64,000 nt of DNA. Source: Desmodesmus armatus (Eukaryota > Chlorophyta > Chlorophyceae > Sphaeropleales > Scenedesmaceae). Positions within the stretch are counted from its first letter, which is position 1. The number at the start of each line of letters is the position of its first letter. The translations under genes were made by a program, and so were the position numbers. This document shows positions 24,001 to 34,199 of the stretch, one piece after another. Location of the stretch: contig VIIQ02000315.1 in the NCBI GenBank assembly GCA_007449985.2, forward strand, positions 1-64,000, written 5' to 3'. Below the pieces are notes generated by a model. The model was not told the DNA's origin. It did no database searches and was given only the letters and a program-made list of their open reading frames with translations.

Positions 24001-27000
24001 TGTGAGGCATGCTGGGGGGTGCTTTGTGTGGCTTGCGCTCAAGGGGGGGGGGTGGAGGACAATACTTTGGTTGTGTGGCACCCTGCTGATACGAGGGGCT
24101 ATCATGATGGCTACCTGACCGGAATATTATGGAGACTCAGGCAGCAAACATATGAGTCAGCAGTTTGAGAAGGCATGGCATGCCATCACCACAGGTGTGT
24201 CTTTTTTCTTGGGGGGGGGGGGGCGTGCGGGGGGGCGGGGGCCGGGGGGGGGGGGGGGGTATTGTAGGTGGGGGGGTAGCGAGGGGGACTGGCGCAGTGA
24301 AACCTGAGTCAGCAGTTTGAAAAGCGTGGCATGCCATCACCACAGGTGTGTGTTTGTGGGCTGCCAAACGACAGTTTGTATGTTGTATGCGGACTTGGGT
24401 TTGGTACACAAGGGCTCAGTACGATCAACAAGGCAAGCCGCTGGACCGCAACTGAGCACACACCACAGAGAGGCACAATCAGTGCACGGTGGTGACCGTC
24501 CTGTGCACCGTAGCCCTCAGCCAATCTAGGAGGCCAACAAGCCTTCAACTTACTACCTGCGCTCCGCTCACGATCGGACCCTCCTCCTGCCCCTAAGCTC
24601 AGGCTGTCTTCACACATGCACCCCCTCACTCCCTTGCTGCAGAGCTGCCATCGCCCTCCTGGGCGCCATGCAGTCAATGTTTGAGGCTTCCATGTACTCC
24701 TTCGTCTTCCTGTGGACCTCACTTTCAACTCACTCTTTCTCACTGTCACTTCTGCCTGCCCTGCCGCAGAGCCTGCTATTGCCTATCTGGGCGCCATGCA
24801 GTCAATGTTTGAGGCTTCCATGTACTCCTTCGTCTTCCTGTGGACCATGGCCCTCAGCCCAAACAAGGAGGCAATCAAGCACGGTCTCATATTTGTCAAC
24901 TTCATGACAGCCTGCATGGCGGGAAGCTTCCTGTCCAGTGTGCTGATGAAACACGCGAGGCCGGAGAAGTCATGAAGGGGGTGTTTGCGGTGGCCACAGT
25001 GGCAATGGCAATAACTATGATCATGGCACTGGACACAAGCAAGGACCCAAGTGAGTGCATTGGAATGGGGGATAACCAGGGGGCCAGTGGGATTGGTGGA
25101 GTGGCTAGAAAGGGGATTGGTTACAAGGGTTTGGAGTGAGTGATAGCTAGGGTGATAGGCAGTGTGGCACAAGCCAGCAGCTTGCTGATGAAGCATGCAC
25201 AAGCGAAGAAAGTTATGAAGGGGGTGTTTGCGGTGGCAACAGTGGCGATGGCTGTGCCCATGATCCTGGCACTGGACACAAGCAAGGACCCAAGTAAGGC
25301 CCGGGTGGCTGAGCTGGGGAACCGTGGAGTGGTGGTGAACCTTTTTTGACATAGGTGTTAGTCGGGGGATTATGTTGGCCATGGGTGGCAGGGTTGTGTG
25401 AGAAGGGCGGGAAGCTTCTCATAGTGTGTGGTTTGAAGCATGCACGGCCGGAGAAGTTTATGAAGGGGTTGTTTGCGGTGGTGACGGAGGCAATGGCTGT
25501 GTCCATACCTTTGGCACTGGACACAAGCAAGGACCCAAGTGGGTGTTCTGGGACAGGTGTGGCTGGTGGAGGGCCAGGGGCAGGGACAGAATCCGAACTC
25601 TGAATCTGCCCCTGAAATAGAGACAGATTTTGAACCTCAAATTCTGCCCTAACTTTGGCCCTCCGCCAGCCACACCTGTCCCAGAACACCTAGTTGGGTC
25701 CTTGCTCAGCAAGCTTGTGAAAAGGACTGGGCAGTAGTCAGGTGGGTGGGTGTGTACAATGGTGAAAGTGTGACCCCTTACAAACGCCTCCATGCCCGCA
25801 CTCACAACACTGTTAATGGTAAGAAGAAGAGATTGAAAGGGCGGCGCACGCAGCTACGCTGCAACGACACGCAGCATCGTAAGGGACAGCAAGATCCTTT
25901 GTAGGACTCACCAGGACGGGAACGGGCAGCATGACATGAGGGAACCCGCCACCACAGGCGTCTGTTGATGGTACTGCCATCCCTGCAGGCCTGAAGGACA
26001 AGCTCCTCACGTTCAAGGGCCAAATCCTGTTGCTGTCCTTCTGTGCAGGCACTCAAACAACTGCATCACGACACTGCGGCTTTGTACCGCACCCCTGCAG
26101 GTCTCCAGGCCTGCTGGTGGGCTCCCTCCCCTCCCTCCCTGTGCACCCCCCTCCCCACTGCAAGCTGCTGATGTCTGTGTATGTCGTCTACTCCCATCCT
26201 GTAGGTCTGAAGGGCAAGCCCTCACGTTCAAGGGCCAGGTCCAGCTGCTGTCCTTCTGTGCGTTTGAGCTGTGTGTGGGCATCTTCTGGCCCAGCATGAT
26301 GAGCATGCGGGCCAACTACGTGCCCGAGGAGCTGCGCGCGACGATCATCAACATCTTCCGCATCCCGCTCAACGCTTTTGTCTGCGTCGTCTTGGGCAAC
26401 GTAAGTGCTCGTGTAGTTTCTCTTCTGTTTCGCAGAAGAGAGGAAAGAGAGCGTATCGAGCTGTTTGCTGACAGAGTATGTACAAGAAAATTTCACCAGT
26501 TTCCAGACAGCGGATGTCCGAGTATTCAGCTACAGCTGCAGGGCCCATATGTTGGTGACGGCCATACATTGTGAGCAGAAGTGGTGGTGAGAAGCCGAAC
26601 CCCACCTGTTATTTGTCATGTGTTTTGTGCAGGTTGAGGCTGTCCCTCTGGCTGGCATGTTTGGTCTGTGTGTCGCATTCCTGGGCATCAGCTTGTATGC
26701 CAGGTGAGGGTCGTTGGTGGATGGGCTAGAAAGTGCATATGATCAGTAAGCCTCTGAGCCATGCAACTGAGCCATGCAATTGAGCCAACAACCGGATGTT
26801 ACAACACTAGCCCCTTACGGTATGCATAATAATTTGGGGGGGGGGGGAGGTTGTTACAAGTGGATACTTTCACTGCTGAGCGGTACTCTCATAATGATGG
26901 AGGACAGATTGAAGCCTTACTTACAGGCCGCCCCTGCAGCAAGGGGGTTCAGTGGGCTTCTTGAGCCACCTGTTCCTGCTTCAAGCATGATGACTACCGT

Positions 27001-27269
27001 CGCCAGCGTAGTAGGACCTCTGAATCTGGGGCGCTGGTGACCAGGCTCTTCGTGACAGCGATGGATGTGCGTATGGCACATCAACTCATATGACTAGGAG
27101 TGTGACATATATTTGTTGGGTATGCAACCACGTAACTGTTATGTGTGTTATGCTGGCTGTGCAGGTCAAGCTAGATGCCCTGCCTCCCAGTGCTTCGTAC
27201 CACCGTGGTGCCAGTACAGATGAAGAGGCTGACTCAACAGAGTTCAAGAAGCCACAAGCGGCACACTGA
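21004..27269 (+). CDS. MOT2: MOT2/MFSD5-type molybdate-anion transporter, 8 exons
   Basis: A major facilitator superfamily protein of the MFSD5/MOT2 family, expected to move molybdate across a membrane. Exons: 21004-21157, 21438-21582, 22775-22955, 23719-23971, 24770-25050, 26205-26400, 26633-26703, 27165-27269; about 460 residues. Family signatures: GDWLQGPYVYALYEKYGYS at the start of helix 2, GTFIGALADRLGRR (the MFS loop 2-3 motif), ALNQTFAWAVFMGNGLMAI, QSMFEASMYSFVFLWT, and MRANYVPEELRATIINIFRI before the last helices. The polar C-terminus ends at 27269. Single-base deletions disturb exons 3 (near 22870), 4 (near 23902), 5 (near 24970) and 6 (near 26218), and the exon 7-8 junction is one base out of phase. 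In exons 5 and 6 a nearby echo keeps the base the exon lacks. Confidence 0.88.
21682..22357 (+). repeat. Donor-type echo array of transporter exon 2
   Basis: Four copies of the exon 2 end (ACCTTCATTGGAGCACTGGC, AGACAGACT) with GTGAGT or GTGAAT donors lie at 21682-21730, 21927-21976, 22082-22131 and 22292-22357. G runs (21737-21765, 21770-21782, 22008-22039) and CAGCCAGCCAGC stretches separate them. The last copy also contains the upstream GGGTCCTCCCTTGTGG part of the exon. Confidence 0.9.
23082..23133 (+). repeat. Donor-type echo of transporter exon 3
   Basis: It repeats GAGTCGTGG(C/T)TGGTGGC to GGCTTCTCAG with a GTGGGT donor; G runs flank both it and the real donor. Confidence 0.85.
23140..23260. 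repeat. Short tandem TGTGTCGACAGAG units
   Basis: Three copies of TGTGTCGACAGAG with variable spacers lie in intron 3 of the transporter. Confidence 0.75.
23467..23545 (+). repeat. Acceptor-side echo of transporter exon 4
   Basis: A degenerate copy of the exon 4 start (CTGAACCAGACATTTGCCTGG, ATGGCAATCCTTGCCGGATT) lies upstream of the real exon. It has lost a few bases and its acceptor. Confidence 0.8.
24092..24350 (+). repeat. Donor-type echoes of transporter exon 4
   Basis: Two copies (24092-24198 and 24299-24350) repeat GAGTCAGCAGTTTGA to ATGCCATCACCACAG with GTGTGT donors. Both read ACCACAG where the exon reads ACCCAG, so they keep a base the exon may lack. G runs at 24210-24260 lie between them. 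Confidence 0.85.
24640..24720 (+). repeat. Acceptor-type echo of transporter exon 5
   Basis: Almost the first 70 bp of exon 5 are repeated with the CTGCAG acceptor (GCGCCATGCAGTCAATGTTT to CTGTGGACC). The frame stays open but no donor is attached. Confidence 0.9.
25177..25545 (+). repeat. Donor-type echoes of transporter exon 5
   Basis: Copies at 25177-25298 and 25431-25545 repeat the exon 5 end (ATGAAGGGG(G/T)TGTTTGCGGTG to AGCAAGGACCCAA) with GTAAGG and GTGGGT donors. The second copy continues into an inverted repeat. Confidence 0.9.
25526..25706. repeat. Inverted repeat (hairpin) grown from an exon echo
   Basis: The left arm 25526-25615 and the reverse complement of 25617-25706 match over about 90 bases with scattered mismatches. 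The outer ends are the exon-5-derived AGCAAGGACCCAA segment; the inner parts are intron sequence. A snap-back duplication of one echo unit would give this structure. Confidence 0.88.
25983..26047 (+). repeat. Acceptor-type echo of transporter exon 6
   Basis: CTGCAG followed by CTGAAGGACAAGCTCCTCACG to TTCTGTGC copies the exon 6 start. This echo reads AAGCTCCTCACG where the exon reads AAGCCCTCACG, and so keeps the frame. Confidence 0.85.
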
Positions 27270-29192
27270 GGACCTGCAGCAGTATGCAGTACACAGTGAT
27301 GCAGTGTGCAGTACACGTTGCAGCGGCGTGCAGTACACGATTCAGCAGTGTGCGGTGCATTGTGCCTGTGGAGTGCGGGCAATAGGGTTGGTTTGCGCGG
27401 AGTGGTTCCACTTGTACAGTAGGGCCGCACAGCCCTGCCAGCAGCAGTAAACAGCCAGCTGCCAGCTCGGAGTGTTGCAGAGGTGGTTTGACAAGACACC
27501 CAACATGTTGCGGCCAGGCTGCAAAGTGACATGTGAGATTGGGTGTCGTGCGCGATACGGCACCCGTATGGCTGCAGCTGCTGGCCGGCTTTCCCCTGGT
27601 ACATCAACAGTAGCAAGGGGTGTTGTTTGAGCACTCATGCGCCACAGCCAGAGAGTGTTTGTGGGTGTGCAGCTTGGTGCATCGCAGCAGGAAGCGGCTA
27701 TGGGCTTTCAGCTTGTGGGACCCTTGTGATGTGATGGATCTTGGAGCTACCTTGTGTCTTTGAAGCTGCCCGGTCTTGAAGCCACCCCAGCATGGTGCAT
27801 GCCGCTGTGTGGCTTGGCAGCTGTGGCAGGTTGATGTGGCTGTTGGTGTGTCTACCTGTTCCCTTGGCTGTGCTTGGTCGGCCTTGGGGTGAATGCTGTG
27901 GGTGAGTTTGCTGCTCGTGATGCTTCGTAATGGGTGCATGTGCAGCAGCTGCAGCTTGTTTGTCAGTGCCTGGAGCTTGTTGGCCAGTGCTGTTGGCGGC
28001 AACAGTGTTGAACACTGCTCCCAGGTAGTGCACCGCGTGACAGCTGTCTTGGCTGCTGGCGCCTTCTATGTGACTTAGTTATGTAGCTGGCATGAGCTCT
28101 TGAGCTTCATAGCTACAGGTGTAACTTTGTTTGATTTGAAGTGCGCAACTGTGATTTGCTGGAGGGGAAGGAGGGGTGATATGGGGCGGTTGCTGATGTG
28201 GCTGCAGCTTTGCAAAAAGTTTTGTGCTGCCAAGGTGTTTGTACATCGTGATGCTGGTGATACTGCCCTAGTGATGGCGCAGTGGTTGCATGTTGTGTGA
28301 TTCCCCAGGGTTCACTGTGTACTCCTGCAACAACTGACCTTGACTACCACCTTTGGTGATGGGGTGATTTGTTATGTCACATTATGCTGGGTGCAAAAAT
28401 CCAGCTGAAATGGCTAGAGCCAAGCCTGTTCAAAATATGGCATTCATGTCTCAGCACAGAGAGTGGACAGTAGTGCCAGCAAGCAACCAATTCCTACCAG
28501 ACACAGGCTCATCAGAAGGGCAGCAACTGGCCAGACACCTTCATGTCACAGTGAGCCAAGGGTTGGGGGGCCCCGAAGCTCGTCTAGCCGCATTTGCACA
28601 TGCATATGCATCACTGACCACTTCTTTTCGTTGACAGACACGACAGCTTCAGCCTCTGCGATCTTACTACAACAGGCTCATCATTGCCTGGCCTGGGTGG
28701 GCAGCACCTTTGCCCAATGTGCAGTGTGATTGCACCCTGCCAGGGTTACAGTGTGACCGCAGTATCTCGATATGAGCCGCAGGCTGTGATGTGAGGCCAT
28801 CACTCGCAGCAGCAATGCTGACCACACCATACTGAGACGAAAACTGTGTTGCTGGATATGCTGCGTCATGCAGCTATGCACTCCAAAGCGAAACTCGAGT
28901 CTCGTCTCAATGATAGCAAGGCCAGTGCCAGTGTCTTGGCAAGACACTCATGAGTGTCACCTTCCACGGTGCAAGTGCCAAACAGCACACCAACCTCACC
29001 CCCATCTGCACTGATACATATGGCCCTGCAGCTCTGCACACCACTATCTTACAAGACTCTGCCAAGTGCACCACCAGTACCAAAGATCAGCTGTTATGAT
29101 GACACCACTACTCAAAGACCTTTTCAAAGATAGGGTAGACGACAGAGATGAAAGATAGCCATACACAGCCCAGCTGGAGGGTGAAGACCCAA
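27270..29192. other. Intergenic between the transporter and the 147-residue gene
   Basis: GCAGTACAC/GCAGTGTGC short repeats occupy 27280-27365. The rest is complex sequence with no frame I can support on either strand. Confidence 0.5.
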
Positions 29193-29636
29193 TCATTCAG
29201 ACTGATCAGGTACTGCAGTACCGTACTTTTGGAAGAGCCAGTCGATGTGGCTCATCCCTTCGTCGCACTGTGCCTTCACATTTGCTGCCTTGCTGAATTC
29301 CTCACTCGCTTTTTTATACCGTGCCATCAACTCCATCAAGTGCGGGTGCTTTTGCAGTTCTTCATCCAGTTGGGCCTTTGCCTCTTCTGCCTTCCTTTTG
29401 CACTGCAGCGACTCACTGTCAATGTATTTCGCAATCTCTCCTGCTTTCCTGCTGTAAGCTTTGAGCTTGGTCACGTACTGCACCCTCTCCTCTTCTGCAG
29501 TTGCTGCATTGAAGTCGGTGCAGTAAGGGTGGCAGCCAAGGAGCCAGCTGGCTGGTTCCCTGGGTGGGTTGCCAATGCGTTTATTGAAGTACGCAGTCTT
29601 CTCCAGCCGTCCCCGTTCAATATGTGACGTGGACAT
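29193..29636 (-). CDS. Uncharacterised 147-residue helical protein
   Basis: A single uninterrupted reading frame from ATG 29636 to the stop at 29193. The N-terminal third is short and Cys/Pro-containing; residues 45-135 are highly charged and likely form a coiled coil (e.g. KRKAEEAKAQLDEELQKHPH). No family was recognised. The start context (TTTCAGCATGTCC) and the upstream CAGTAGCAA.TACGGCAGTA block near 29810-29860 are shared with the repeat-protein gene starting at 33114, so the two probably arose by duplication of a common 5' region. The C-terminal segments share a weak KAGE-type helix. Confidence 0.6.
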   Translation of the reverse strand: MSTSHIERGRLEKTAYFNKRIGNPPREPASWLLGCHPYCTDFNAATAEEERVQYVTKLKAYSRKAGEIAKYIDSESLQCKRKAEEAKAQLDEELQKHPHLMELMARYKKASEEFSKAANVKAQCDEGMSHIDWLFQKYGTAVPDQSE

Positions 29637-31407
29637 GCTGAAAGCTACCTGCTGAGTGAAACTTGTGGGTCTACTGCTGTGCCGATTGCAGAGGAGCTGC
29701 TGCTGTCAGACAGAAAGGGGTCCGTTCACTCTTGGCCTAGTTTGAGTGGTGCACCAACGAAAATATAATACCTGGGAAGCATGCTCTCATGTTACCTTCA
29801 CCCTGGCAGTAGCAAGTACGGCAGTAGCGATTACGTACACGGCGGTAGCAACGCTGCATCTTCGGAGCTCCATTGCCCCTTTCGAGGATCGGGACTGGAT
29901 CGAGCAATTCACTGAGAGGACTGAACAGTCGCCAAAGTCAATGTGTGTTGGCTGTGTCTGTGTGTTTCTGCCCGTACAGCGCCGTCCGGTCGGCCCATTG
30001 ACAGCCCACAGGCACGGTGGCTGTGTCATGACGTGTTGCTTATCAGAAAGCAACGCTTCTGGCACCAGAGCCTGCCTTCTCTTCTGCAGATGCTGGTCCA
30101 GCTGGCCAAAACTGACTGAACCACAACAGACGCGCAAATGATGCTCAGCCTGCGCATCATCACCGTTTGCAGCATCACTCGGGTGGAGCCTGTGCAGCTT
30201 GCACAAAAAACCATAAACATTCTTTGATGATCATCATGCATTTGGTCACGAGACATGCATTTGGTCACGAGACATGTGCGCCAAAAAACACTGGTGGATG
30301 CAGCTGCAGGTATGATACTGCCCAACAAAGGCTGCATGACGCGGGTGATTCCTTTAAGATTTTGCAGCAATTGTCATACGTACACCTCTCAATAGTACTC
30401 AATAATAATGCGTACACCTCTCAACCAGCCTCCACTTCAGGGCACGACCCCCAGCACCGCAGCACCACTACGCAAGCAAGATTCTGCCAAAGTGCATGCC
30501 AGCATGAAGGGGGATGACATTACTCAGCAAAACCCTATTGCCTGGGAGCAGCATGGCAAACATGTATGACAAACACGATTGACAGCTAGGCTAGCTGGTG
30601 TGTGCCACACAGGCTCACGGTGAACACCAACAACCATGCAGTCCCCTGAATGCCACTGAGTCCCTTCCAAGTGGCCCATCTCCCTGTCACGTCGTAGCCT
30701 CAGTGAGTCCGTCTGCTGCATCGCTACACTGCGCATTGCTATACTGCGCTCTGTACTCCAAGGTATAAAGAGGGATCCCCCCCCTCACCACCACCTCCAC
30801 CACCTGGCCAACACACAACACAGCCAAGTAAACCCGACCGCGTGCCAAGGGCCGCAGCCACACCCTGACAAACGCCTAACACCCCGGGAATGTATCCACG
30901 ACGTGCCCAGCGCCCGAACCAAAGCAGTGCTTATCCTCCCAAAACCGGTACCGGCGCTGCCTGGGCAGGCCTGCCAGGCACCAACAGGCCGTTGGTGCCT
31001 GGGCAGCTATCCATTACATAGCGCCTTCCGAAGCCGCTTCAAGCTGGGTGCTGGGCAAAGCTGAGGCAGAGTCTGCCTGGCTGCAAGGCTTGTGCTCGCC
31101 GCGAATCATGCTCAATCCCTGCCTTTGTCGGCTTGCTTGCAGCATGCCAGGATACAATCAAGGGCTGCACAATCAGCCCTGCTGTCTTGCATAAGGGTCT
31201 GTTACTAGAAGTCAACGTCTGACAATCGTTAGGCAATTCTGGTCGCCCCCTCCCTCTGCTGATATTGCCTTGAGCTCGCTCTCAAAGCGGGCCCTATCCT
31301 CTGCCAGAGGATAAAGTGTGACACTTTGCCTCCCATTCAGCAGTCAACTCGGCAAGTGAGTCACCTGCCTCTGCTGCTCCTTCCTCGTTCTCATGTCTGC
31401 AAGTGAG
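29637..31407. other. Upstream region of the 147-residue gene and 3' flank of the repeat-protein gene
   Basis: The left part is the presumed promoter of the minus-strand gene ending at 29193. At 31225-31305 a diverged copy of the C-terminal coding segment of the next gene (31465-31545) lies beyond its stop, another 3' echo. No further gene was supported. Confidence 0.5.
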
Positions 31408-33114
31408 TCACCTGCATGTCCTCCGTCCGGGCTGGTACACCACCACCTCCTTGATGCAATCAGCATGCTGTTGCCAGAACTCTCCTGCTTTCTTGCCAAT
31501 GGCCTCGAGCTCTCTTTCAAACCGGGCCATTGCAGAATTGAAGAATGCCTCACGCTGCAGCCTCGCCTCCTCGCTGTCGCCAAACAGCCCCCCGGCACCC
31601 TCCTTGCTGTCAAACAGCCCCCGCTGGGCACAAAGGGGGCCCCAAAAGGCTTCTCTGGGTGCCTCTTTAGGAACTCCTCGCGCTGCTGCCTTGCCTCCTC
31701 GCTGTCACCGAACAGCCCCCCGGCACCCTGCTTGCTGTCAAACAGCCCCCCGCTGGCCACACTGGCGAAGTCAAAAGGCTTCACCGGGTGCGCCTTCAAG
31801 AATGCCTCGCGCTGCTGCCTCGCCTCCTCGCTGTCGCCAAAAAGCCCCCCTGCCGCCATGCTTCCAAAAAGCCCCTTGTCGGGCACACTGGGGGACCCAA
31901 AGGGCTTCGTCGGGTAATCCTTGAAGAGGGACATGTGGGGCATGTCCGCTGCGCCCCTTGACTCGCCCTGCTGCCTCGCCTCCTCGCTGCTGCTGAACAG
32001 CCCCCTGTCGGGCACACTGGGGGCCCCAAACGGCTTCTCTGGGTGTGCCTTTAGGAATGCCTCGCGCTGCTGCCTTGCCTCCTCGCTGTTGCAGAACAGC
32101 CCCCCTGCTGCCATGCTACCAAACAGCCCCTTGTCGGGCACACTGGGGGACCCAAAAGGCTTCATCGGGTTATCCTTGAAGAGGGACGTGTGGGGCATGG
32201 CCTCTGCGCCCCTTGCCTTGCGCTGCTGCGTCGCCTCCTCGCCATCGCCAAACAGCCCCCGGCACCCTCCTTGCTGTCAAACAGCCCCTTGCCGGGCACC
32301 GTGCCCAGGCTGGGGGCTCCAAAAGGCTTCATCGGGCAATCCTTGAAGAGGGACGTGTGGGGCATGTCCTCTGCGCCTTTTGCTTCGCGCTGCTGCTCCG
32401 CCTCCGCGGTGCTGCCAAACAGCCCCCCGGCACCCTCCTTGCTGTCAAACAGCCCCTGCTGGGCACACAGGGGGACCCAAAGGGCTTCGTCGGGTAATCC
32501 TTGAAGAGGGACGTGTGGGGCATGTCCGCTGCGCCCCTTGACTCGCCCTGCTGCCTCGCCTCCTCGCTGAACAGCCCCCTGTCGGGCACACTGGGGGACC
32601 CAAAAGGCTTCACCTGGTGCGCCTTCAGCCTGAGATTGAATGCCTCGCGCTGCTTTATTGCCGCATCGCTGCTGCCAAACAGCCCCCCAACCTCCCACAT
32701 ACTGCTCAACAGCTCCTCGCTGGGCACACCGGGGGCCCCAAAAGGCTTCAACGGGTGATCCTTGAAGAGAGACACTTGGGGCATGTCCTCTGCTCCCCTT
32801 GTCTCACTCTGCTGCCTTGTGCTGCTGTTGAACAGCCCCCCGGCCTCCTTGCTGCTGCTGAACAGCCCCCCTGCGTCCTCGCTGCTGCTGAAAAGCTCCT
32901 TGCTGGGCACACTGGAGAAGTCAAGGGGCTTCTCCGGGTCACTATCCAGGAAAGAAGATTTGACTTGCATGCCATCCACGAAGAATGGGCTTTTGGGCCA
33001 CCTACTAAGTGGCCCAATGGCTTTGCAGTCATTGCATAGGCATAAGCCACCATACTCAGGGCAGTGCTGCCCCCCAGGACGCCCGATAGGGGCCGTCAAG
33101 GCTTCCTTGGACAT
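31408..33114 (-). CDS. Repeat protein with PFG/GLFG motifs, frame interrupted
   Basis: Starting at ATG 33114, the product has about ten imperfect repeats of roughly 35-45 residues built on KPFG(S/A)PSVPxxGLF, SEEARQQREAFLKAHP and DMPHTSLFKD. GLFG, GLFGS and PFG tripeptides recur, as in FG-repeat proteins, but spacing and charge do not match a classical nucleoporin, so function is open. The frame breaks three times (near 32470, 32260 and 31615), always at C-rich AACAGCCCCC(C)GGC-type sites where another repeat copy has one more or one fewer C. The last segment reads FERELEAIGKKAGEFW and ends at a TGA at 31408. The coding direction is clear; integrity is not. Confidence 0.6.
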
Positions 33115-34199
33115 GCTGAAAGCTGTCTTTCTAACAGTATCAGCGTGTATACGGGCCTATTGCCGTGCCTAGTGCTGCTGCCAGACAGCACGAACAGCAA
33201 GGGTCCACGTGTCAGCTCTTGACGTGTTGTGAGAGTATTTAAACGAGTTTTGCGCACTTGTAAGGTTCTCTGCACATTGTCCGGCTGCAACTAATACACC
33301 ATCCCTTCGGCAGTAGCAACTCGGGGTACGGAGTAGCAGTACGGCAGTAACGATGCATACTCGCTGCAAGTGTATGTGTTGTTTACCGGCCGCCCTTCAA
33401 AGGTGCTCTGCAATGAGCTCTGCAGTTGATTGCAGCATGGTGGAATTCAGGCTGTCGCAGAACAGTCGCCGATTGTTGTTAAGTAGGGCTCACTGCTCAG
33501 CTGTGCTGCCTTGTTGACGTGACATGGACGCTACAACGACCCCTATGGGGTCACCTTGTGCGGGCTGATGATCACGATCTTGATCTCACTTCGCGTTTGC
33601 ACATGGCTTGCGATTACGTCATGCAGAAGTGTCGATGAAGGCTCAGGAGCTCATGGCATCATCCATACATGAGAAGGCTTTTGTGCGCGCGCACATCAGG
33701 ACATAGTGACAGGCTGGGCAACTTCAACAGCTGCATGCTGCCAGTGGTGCTGCCATGCATGTGTGTGATCCACCATCCATCCATGTACGTCCTGCTGCAA
33801 TACTTCGCATACAACATCGTTGTGTCACCAAGCATGGCGTCATCCATATGATGTTGGCAAAAGGGTGCGTCAGCAACTTGCAGCAGCATATGCACGGAGT
33901 ATCAGTATGCATATCCCTTTCACAGAGATGGCAAATATATCCATATCATTGGACATATGAAACTATATTGCAACAACAGCACTTCGAGGCCAGCAGCACA
34001 CGAGAGCTACTGCGCTGCTAGCAGTACAGTGCGCTCCTGCATACAAGTCTTCCGCCCTAGTTTGTGCACACATGCCACATCACACGCATCAGATACAATC
34101 AACCCCAGCTGGCTGCAAGGAAGGAAAGCTGTTGTCAGAGTACTTGAAGAATCAATCAAGGTCAATAGCACAGCTTTGTCAGCAGCTCCATGTGCCCCC
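33115..34199. other. Intergenic with the repeat-protein promoter
   Basis: The first 250 bp next to 33114 resemble the region upstream of 29636 (a CAGTAGCAA..TACGG..AGTAACGATG block near 33308-33360). The remainder, to the stop of the first syntaxin, shows no gene. Confidence 0.5.
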
